Assembly: GCA_036365455.1 (NCBI GenBank) | Contig: JAWQUS010000008.1 | Coordinates: forward strand, 23,419,501-23,483,500 | DNA: 64,000 nt | From: Macrosoma leucophasiata | Lineage: Eukaryota > Arthropoda > Insecta > Lepidoptera > Hedylidae | Reading direction: 5' to 3' | Program-made: the position numbers and the translations under genes | Shown: positions 56,861 to 64,000 of the stretch, one piece after another | Position numbering within the stretch: the stretch's first letter is position 1 | Layout: every line of letters starts with the position of its first letter | The notes under the pieces: generated by a model | The model's input: only the letters and a program-made list of their open reading frames with translations | Database searches by the model: none | Told to the model about the DNA's origin: nothing

Positions 56861-57391
56861 TTAATTTGAAATTAATTACAATTAAGGAAATTATGGCCAC
56901 CCATTTGGTGTACAGTCAAAACAAACAAAAATGAAACTAACGTCTATCCAAACTAAAATGCTAGTCTCAACAAGTTTATTAGAACTCGTTGAAACGTGCT
57001 ATTTATTAAAAATAATAATTTAAGAAATAAAAAGATCCGGACGAATTGAGAACCTCCTTTTTTCGAAGTCTGTTAAAAATAGTGGAAATTAATCTTATTA
57101 CTAGCGAGTGTTAAATAAGGGTACGCAGGTTACGCTACATCACATTGCGACAGTGTGCGTGTGTGAGTAGGTTCGTATTTTATGTGCAGCCTTAGCCAGA
57201 GGTAGGGTAAGTATGCATAGGGTGTGCATACTTTTCATACAAATTAAGGACAACTTATTATTTAAATAAAAATATTAAATACATAAACATATAATTTCAG
57301 TTCATGTATTATGATTATAGCTCGATTTCCTAATCAGGGTGTTAGAGAGTGTATTATTTTACATTATTCCCGTTACCTGTTGTATATTATG

Positions 57392-57690
57392 CAGTAGGGT
57401 CGTGGGGACCCGACGCTTAGTTCTTTGGATTAGAAATGTTGAATTGCATCAGAGATCATAGTAAGATGCCTTACCTATTATGATCAGAAGAGAAAATGCA
57501 ATTCCTTTTAAAACTGTTCTATGAAAGGCGGCCGAGTACGCTCGTCCATAAGAGTTCTGAAGTACCAATTAACATGCGAGTTTTTTTGGTAGTTTATCAT
57601 ATCTAAAAAACTACCTTTTAATGCATTTCGATAAAAGTTTGAAGTTTAGTATTTTATTTTAGATTTTTTACGCTCTTATTTTTCCTTATG
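57392..57690 (+). other. Distal end of unit B
   Basis: Matches 22000-22285 and then diverges, marking the right end of the duplication. Confidence 0.6.
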
Positions 57691-58035
57691 TAATTGTATT
57701 AATAAATATATATTTAATTGTATTAAGATTTAATTGCATTCAATTGTGTTTTTAAGGTAGGTATGGCAGGTATTAGTCGGCATAAAATTCGTTCAGTTAT
57801 AATAGCATATATCATTGTGAAAGCGTTTCAATTTTATTAAAAATCGATTAAAAATTTGTTATTTTTTTTTAATCAATGGCTAAATGGATCATACTCCTAC
57901 TGCACTGGATTATGGCCGTTTTTGGAAAAAGCTTTGTTTATACGACTTGAGCGTCATCAAATAGACAGCAGGAAAAAGCAAAAAAAGCGTATTGATACTT
58001 TTAAACCACCGACCGAGTAACAATGGTAGATAAGT
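57691..58035. other. AT-rich stretch, no feature
   Basis: No open frame, repeat or RNA gene recognised. Confidence 0.5.
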
Positions 58036-58039
58036 AGTC

Positions 58040-58340
58040 TTACTGGTGGTAGAGCTCCAGTGACGGAGCTCGCGGGCGTAGGCACCACCGCATTACCTAA
58101 TATACTTGCCGTTAAATGGAAGTGTTCAGCACTATCGTGTTCCGGTCAGGTGGTAATGTACGGCTCTGTAATTTCTGGCACAGGGGCATAACACCTAATG
58201 CCTCAGGAGTGGCAGTGCATTTGTATTTTGACCTCTGGTCATTGTGTGGGTGTCTATAGGCTGCAGTCATCTCTTAACATCAATGTGAACTGCACGCTTG
58301 ATTGCCATTTTCAAAATATTAAAAAAAAAAAAAAAAATGC
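58040..58340 (+). repeat. SINE-like retroposon copy with A17 tail
   Basis: Complete-looking copy from tactggtggtagagctccag to ttgattgccattttc, ending in an A-run (58321-58337). It fixes the orientation of the family. Confidence 0.72.
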
Positions 58341-58429
58341 TGATATTTTTCAAATACAAGCAATTGAGAAGTATTATAATGAAACACGTTGATAGTTGAA
58401 CGAGAACTAATACCACAGATATAGGCCAG

Positions 58430-59013
58430 TGTTGCCAGTGGCACTACTAGTAAGTAGTAATAGATATTGTCGATACACAACAACACCCCCACTTATCGCA
58501 ATAAATAAAAACTAAAACATTATTCAATACAAACAATGCCTAATGACTGCATAAATTTATAATGTTTAGTTGCACATAAACTTTTTATTAAGATGTCAGC
58601 TGGCATACCAGCTGATGGTAAATACAGTATATTAACTATTTTATTAGCAACGCATTCTCTACAAAAAAGATATTTGATATCAATGTGTTTCGTTCTCTTG
58701 TGAAATATTGGATTGACACACAATTTTTGCGCACCCTGATTATCATTATACAAATTAAATGTATAAATTTCATTTGTTATTTCATATTGTAAACCCCTTA
58801 AGTAGGTACCCAGCTTCTCAACAGGCCTCTGATATACTGACATATTCTGCCTCAGTGCTTGAGAGAGCTATGGTTTTATGTTTTTTACTATCCTAAGACA
58901 CAGCACCATCTGAGAGTACATAACACATGCCTGTATAGGATCTTCTATCACATCTGTCTGAGGCCCAATCAGCATCTACGTAACCCGTTATTTTTGTATT
59001 ACCCTGACACTTC
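58430..59013 (-). pseudogene. Ty1/copia fragment: RNase H and start of 3' LTR
   Basis: Minus-strand frames read GYVDADWASDRCDRRSYTG and CYVLSDGAVS, then a shift, then LYNDNQGAQKLCVN, FHKRTKHIDIKYLFCREC and LPSAGMPADILIKSL: the C-terminal RNase H of Ty1/copia Pol. A polypurine run (aagtgggggtg on the minus strand, about 58485-58495) precedes TGTTG, a likely LTR start. The rest of the element is missing. It is joined at 59013 to Helitron sequence. Confidence 0.78.
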
Positions 59014-59019
59014 TCCGTC

Positions 59020-60078
59020 ACTGACGCTTGCCTCTGCGAAGGTGTCATCCAGTTTTGGTCACCGTCGAGAAGGTGACGTGTTACGCAAGCTGCACGGTAG
59101 GTGGGATACTCCACGCCATCAAATGTCATCAGAAAAGTGAATTAAGTTGGGTCTCAGACCGTGTGAAGTAACAACCGCAGGAAATAGCTTTCGCTATTAT
59201 TTGTATGCACGCTACCTATAAACCTCACCCAAGGGTGTCCTTGGAAATTCCCAAATATTCATGCAAAATTCGAAGTAAATCCATTAAGTAATTTTTGAGT
59301 TTAGCCCGGACATACAAACAGACAAACAACAACAGACAAACAAACACTATATCTATTGCTACATGTGTATCTTTTGCTTGTCTATCGCGTTGGGTAGCCA
59401 CCTGTAAGGATAGATTTAAGTTGTTAAATAAATAAATAAATATTTGGCTTCGATATCGATAGTAGATCACGCCCCAATTATTCTTAAAACCAAAAAATGC
59501 AATGTACAGTTTTGACTTTCCTACTATTCTAAAGATTTACAGCTCTGCCCCCGTAGGAGATAGCGTGATAATATGTAGCCTATATGTTGACCGACCCTGT
59601 TAGTAATATTCATGCAAAATTTGAAGTAAATCCATTTAGTACTTTTTTAGTTTAGCTCAGACATACATACAGACAAACAGACAAAAAATCTGAAAACTAT
59701 ATTTTTGGCTTCGATTTCTATTGTAGATCACGTCCCAAGTATTCTTTTAAAAAATATTCAATGTACAGTTTTGACTTTCCTACGATTTTATTAAATGTAG
59801 AGATTTCCGTAGGAATGAGTGATTTTCCCGCAGTAAAAAGTAGCCTATATGTTGGCCAGGCTTAGTATCTATACAACACAAAAAGTTTCATTCGAATCCG
59901 TCCAGTATCTTTGGAGATTAGCCTGGACAAAGGGACAAACAGACAAACAGACCGACAAAAAAATTAAAAATGATTGAAAAGTGTTCTAATACTATTTTAA
60001 CATCGCCCCCAATTCATTTTTCGTAAATATATACAATGTACAGACACGCGGGTTATACTGTTTTATTATATGTATAGA
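59020..60078 (-). mobile_element. Helitron 5' portion
   Basis: On the minus strand the element starts TCTATACATATAATAAAACA at 60078 after an A and includes the coding word MTFDGVEYPTYRAACVTRHL (59129-59070) shared with 27322-27378. Copia sequence replaces the rest. It shares its first 150 bp with the Helitron at 34495. Confidence 0.72.
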
Positions 60079-60079
60079 T

Positions 60080-61300
60080 GTGAAAATTTAGCCCGCTTTT
60101 ATATCGAGAACATTCTGTAAGATTGTTCAAAATGCATAAAATGCTACTTACAAGGTATTCGGTACAAAAAACTCGACCGAAAACGAGCAAGTACTAGGTC
60201 TTCATGGATAGGAAGAGAATAAAAATCGTTTATTTTGCCAATCTTTTTTATTTGTTTTTTTTTACGGTTATATCATCAATGTTTTTTCCGTACGTGAAAA
60301 TTTTTGGAAAACGCAAAATTCTTCAGGCACAGTAGGATGCACTGAAGAAATAAATTTTCTAACACGGAACAATACGTTCCTTGCAAGGTATTCACGGCTA
60401 ACTGACAGATGCGAGTGTTTACGAGGTTCTCAATTACTGTCAAAGAGAGCTAAAGGTATCAAATTGACAAATCTCACTAGAGTTAAGAGTGTGACTTTCA
60501 AGGTATTCTTCCTGTAAACGCAATTAAAAAAAATAAGCAAAAATGCATTCCCGAGATTTTCACTATAAGGTAACGATACACTTTTGTACCAAAACAACAT
60601 TTCTTACAATTTTTGTCTGTCTTTCTGTCGGTAATATACAGTGGTGGAGCTTCAGTGACCGAGCTCCAGATCGTAAGCACCATAGATTTATTATCTAGTA
60701 TTATACGTCTATGGTAAGCACTACCGAATTTCCCGATTGACATAGCGCTAAATGTATCAGGTGTTGGTAACCTTGGTAAGTGAGTAGTATTTCGAGGTTC
60801 CTTGGGGAGATTATTAAGAAAATGGTTTCTTTTTTCGCATCCCAGATGGTGGACATAATTACTTTTCCAAATTGAGTGGGCGGTGCTGATTACGATAACG
60901 ACATCTGTTTTCAAATCTAAGATGATTGTAAGATAGTTTTTCATAGTATGATATGGGTGTATATGTCGAGGATTCCTCTGGAGCTGATTAAGATAAGTTA
61001 AACTAAGAGCACGAGCAATTATAGTATATTGATAACCAACTTCAAAAGAAATGTAGCCCGATTACAGTGTCCCTTGGAATACTTAGTTCTAATCCAGTTT
61101 TGATATGTATAATAAGATTAATGGCAACCCATTATACTGCTGGGCACGAGTCTCTCCGCTTTTTGGGGGGAGGCCTGGAGCTTATTCCACCACGCTGCTC
61201 CAATGCGCGTTAGTGGCCAACTCGCTGTCAAATGTTTTCAAACCCATAAGACCCATAAGGCCTCCGACAAGGTTTAACGGCTGCTATCTATCGATAGCAA
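60080..61300. other. Repeat-rich stretch, no gene
   Basis: A Helitron-like internal word (accaaaacaacatttcttac, 60587) and a partial copy of the dispersed retroposon near 60640-60710. The minus-strand frame 60944-60498 shows no domain and overlaps these repeats. I see no supportable gene. Confidence 0.45.
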
Positions 61301-61520
61301 CCGGGACCGACGGCTTAACGTGCTCCGAAGCACGAAAAACCCAAACCCAGTTTCGGTAATCGTAAGATATTTTGTCTGCACTATACAGTCCTCTAGCATA
61401 ATCCATCTGACAATTTTACGTTTAAGTTCCGCCTCCTCAGGAGAGGGAGAGAAATTAGAGGCAAAGTCTCTTACAGCCACAATCCGAAACCCACGCGGAT
61501 GAATTCGCAGGCACAGCTAG
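61300..61520 (+). mobile_element. Helitron-type 3' end
   Basis: Ends GCAGGCACAGCTAG before T, preceded by an imperfect hairpin-forming stretch (cacgcggatgaattcg). The 5' limit is unknown. Confidence 0.45.
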
Positions 61521-61639
61521 TATGTATTGTTAGTGCCTAAAATATAGTAGGCATCATTTAAGGTGAAACAGGTGGTGTTTGTGCCAAATCAGGTGGTGTT
61601 TGTGCAAAAACAGGTGGTGCTTATGCCAAAACAGGTGCC

Positions 61640-61896
61640 TAATTGGAATTAGGTTGTTTACATTTCGAATCACACCTGCTAGCTATTTTTAAGATAACGA
61701 CTCGAATTTTGTTTACGAAGTCGAGTAATTGGGGTATAAATGGGCTTGTCAATGGTATAAATCGGCTTGTCAACGGCAAGAGGGGATCAGTTGAACTGTG
61801 GCCGTCACCATGGAATGAAGTGCTGCTAGTGCTAGTTCAGTTCTTAACAGTATATATAATGACAACCACGCGGGCAAAGCCGCGGGCAACAGCTAG
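61640..61896 (+). mobile_element. Second Helitron-type 3' end
   Basis: cacgcgggcaaagccgcggg followed by CAACAGCTAG and T, the usual hairpin plus CTAG of lepidopteran Helitrons. Upstream, aggtggtgtttgtgc-type units repeat three times (61570-61640). Confidence 0.5.
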
Positions 61897-62069
61897 TACC
61901 TACTATAGCAAACTATTTTTAAAATCTGTGTTAACCTCAAACTGCTTGTCTTGTCCTCTTATCCGTCATCTTTTCAATATGAGATATTTCTTATAGAAAA
62001 AAGGAAATAGAAATAAAAGTCTTAGTTTAATTAGAATCATTTAATTTGATGACTACAGTCATACTGAAT

Positions 62070-62335
62070 CATAGAGCAACACCGGAGGAGAGCAGCCATA
62101 TGCAGGCTTTCCCCTCTGTATATCGCCTAGATGTTTAAATGTGTGCGTGAAATTGTTTCTGTATTTTGTTAAAGTCAAGGTGTGAGTATCGTAGTAATAG
62201 ACGATTTTTGTAGTGTGCGTGTGTGTCGCACGCATATCCCCCCGCAAAAAAATGACAGACTGTTTTGTATCGGTAATAAACGCTATGGCTACTCCCCTCC
62301 GGTCAGCCGCGGCCGGTGGGCCGAGTTGCTCTATG
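62070..62335. repeat. Third copy of the catagagcaac MITE
   Basis: Ends catagagcaacaccgg and gagttgctctatg. The body matches 49440-49746 in inverted order. Confidence 0.6.
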
Positions 62336-62544
62336 TACTGAATATATAAAACCCAATTATGATATCGATTAACCACAAATTTAAAATAAGACGCGAATAG
62401 ATGAAAGAAATTCACTAGGTAGGTACAGTACCTACTCAACAATAAATAATGCACATCGAGCCTGCGAAGGAGACGATCGGCTATTTGCGGCTGATTTGAT
62501 TTGTTGCTGGCTGTTATAGATAAAATAATTTAATTAAAAATACT

Positions 62545-63655
62545 AGCGGCCAAAATTTTGATAGAGGCAACCTTGTGGATATATATTCTCTAGATTCTCT
62601 AGATTACTGTCAAGCTAGTCCTGATAATATAAATCTTGCCATTTCTGCCCTTAATGACGATCTTTTGGCTTTAACAAATTGGTCTGATAAATTTGGAATT
62701 GTAGTTAATCCGTCTAAAAGCCAAGCAATTATTTTAGGTAGCTCTGTCTACATCAACAATTTAAATGTACTTAACCTGTCTCCTTTGATTTTGAACAACT
62801 CGACTATTCCTATTAATAAAACTGTCAAAGATTTAGGCTTGCACATTGATTCGTCTCTCAATTGGGATCACCAAATAGTTAATATCTGTAAAAGCTCCAC
62901 GGCAAGGCTGCGGTCTCTTTATAGATTTAAATTTTTTTTACCTTCCTCTACTAAAACCCTTTTAGTCCAGTCGCTCATACTTCCAACTTTGGATTACGCA
63001 GATGTTTGCTACTCCGATTTATCCCAAGAACATCTTAACAAAATGGATCGTATCCTCAATAACTGTATTCGTTACATTTTCGGGCTTCGTAAATTCGACC
63101 ACATTTCTAATTACAGGTCCAAACTCAACTGGCTTCCTATTCGTCAAAGAAGATCTCTTAGAATTCTCAGTTTACTTTTCTCGATACTTAACGATCCTTG
63201 TTCTCCCAACTACCTTAAGCAAAAATTCAATTTCTTGGGTGATTCCCACAATCTAAACTATTTGAATTCACTGGCTGTTGTCACTGGTTAGTATAGGAAT
63301 GTCATCATATTTAAGCTTTCCTATTTATTATTATTATATTTATGATTATTTATGTTATTTATATATTGATTCATATATAGCTATATGTTTATGTATATTG
63401 ATACATATGTATGTTTTGGATTGTGTATTTATTCTAATATATCTTTAGTTATTTACGTAAGTAATTATCTGCTTCGTGTTTTAGTCATTGTAGTTTTTTT
63501 TATTTCATAGTTCTTTTATTTTTCTGCAACATCTCGTGGTTTTTCTTGTACAACCTTAAGGTTGACTGGCAGATAATGCCTAAAGGCATTAAGTCCACCT
63601 TATGTACCTCATTTTTATAATGTGTGCATTAAAGTTTAAATAAATAAATAAATAT
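62545..63655 (+). pseudogene. CR1/jockey-like LINE, RT C-terminus and 3' end
   Basis: A 238-codon frame (62575-63291) begins just after where the catalytic region would be: NLAISALNDDLLALTNWSDK, VVNPSKSQAIILGSS, VKDLGLHIDSSLNWDHQI, LPTLDYADVCYSDL and KLNWLPIRQRRSLRIL. The 3' region carries ttgactggcagataatgcc, a small hairpin and an (AATAAAT)n tail at 63636-63655. 5'-truncated but with a fairly clean frame, so probably a recent insertion. A different family from the LINEs at 6859, 35139 and 55379. Confidence 0.82.
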
Positions 63656-63689
63656 ATTATAAACATGCGTAAACATTTATTTTGAGACA

Positions 63690-63785
63690 TATCTGGATGA
63701 ACGCAATGATTCTGCAGTGGGATTCTAACCTATTGTGAGGAGGCTTTGGTCCAGCAGTGGATATCTTTCAACTGAAATGATAGTG
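63690..63785 (+). repeat. RTE 3' terminus and MITE-like end
   Basis: gatgaacgcaatgattctgcagtggg recalls the MITE ends at 945 and 1737. ggaggctttggtccagcagt plus a degenerate GAT tail is the RTE terminus. The remaining 215 bases of the window show no feature. Confidence 0.5.
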
Positions 63786-64000
63786 ATATTAATTTTGTGC
63801 TATATTATTTGTGTTTTCATATTCTTAAAATAACGTGCTTTAAGTCTTAGTGAAATTTTCATCATAATCCGTAGAAGAAAAATATAATTGTGTATGATCC
63901 ATATTCCGTTGGCGCCGAGGTAGGTCGAGTGTACTTCATATAGTACACTCGTGTACCTTCTTACTCAATCCGATGCTGAACGAAGGAATGCGAAATACCC

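Larger units (their letters stand above)
53041..57391. mobile_element. 560-bp MITE, copy 3, split by about 3.7 kb of nested elements
   Basis: The left part (53041-53160, gtgtaacaggattgaatgta) and right part (56865-57391) together match 10580-11150. Unit A has the empty site (gctagtggac followed by agtagggtcg, about 21992-22002). The interior holds an internally deleted LINE, a microsatellite, a tailed repeat and a reverse transcriptase. Confidence 0.62.

Noticed and set aside
60498..60944. 148-codon minus-strand frame as a gene
   Set aside because: It overlaps dispersed retroposon and Helitron words and shows no domain.
57700..64000. A third receptor copy
   Set aside because: None of the exon motifs (FHLWGHLK, ILKTSYGYF, EVPWQ) occurs after unit B on either strand.

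Overview
The window reads as nuclear DNA of a moth or butterfly. It is AT-rich, its genes have short exons and long introns with GT..AG junctions, and it carries a typical lepidopteran repeat load: Helitrons, RTE and jockey/CR1-like LINEs, mariners, tRNA-derived SINEs, MITEs, and BEL/Pao and Ty1/copia remnants. No bacterial-type operons, CRISPR arrays or rRNA genes were seen.

The only host genes I can support are two tandem, same-strand odorant receptor genes, each of eight coding exons. OR-A lies at 435-17108 (419 codons) and OR-B at 39653-51522 (420 codons). All 14 introns have GT..AG ends, phases are conserved and no exon holds a stop codon. By hand alignment the proteins are about 88% identical. 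Differences concentrate in exon 1 (first membrane segment) and exon 4. Several motifs resemble the lepidopteran sex-pheromone-receptor type, but the ligand cannot be read from sequence.

The genes sit in a tandem segmental duplication. Unit A runs from about 110 (or from before the window) to about 22285, and unit B from about 34430 to about 57690. A 12 kb spacer between them is filled with mobile elements: Helitron copies, a MITE, and a broken BEL/Pao element with nested insertions. Because the units align, many insertions have an empty site in the other unit and can be ordered. One mariner, several MITEs and one SINE predate the duplication. A pogo-like MITE, a 2.3 kb Helitron, a 4.9 kb nested block and a 3.4 kb LINE block are specific to A. 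A 4.7 kb Helitron, a second mariner, an RTE LINE, a 4.35 kb nested block and a small tRNA-bearing insertion are specific to B.

From 57.7 kb to the end I see no host gene, only retroposon, copia, Helitron, MITE and LINE pieces.

The signals not explained by ordinary annotation are a 745-bp palindrome (7649-8393), a scatter of short perfect fold-back duplications, a micro-inversion between the paralogous introns, and a tRNA-like gene inserted just upstream of OR-B. I did not find a convincing new multi-gene system. The exciting content is the young receptor pair and the rearrangements around it.
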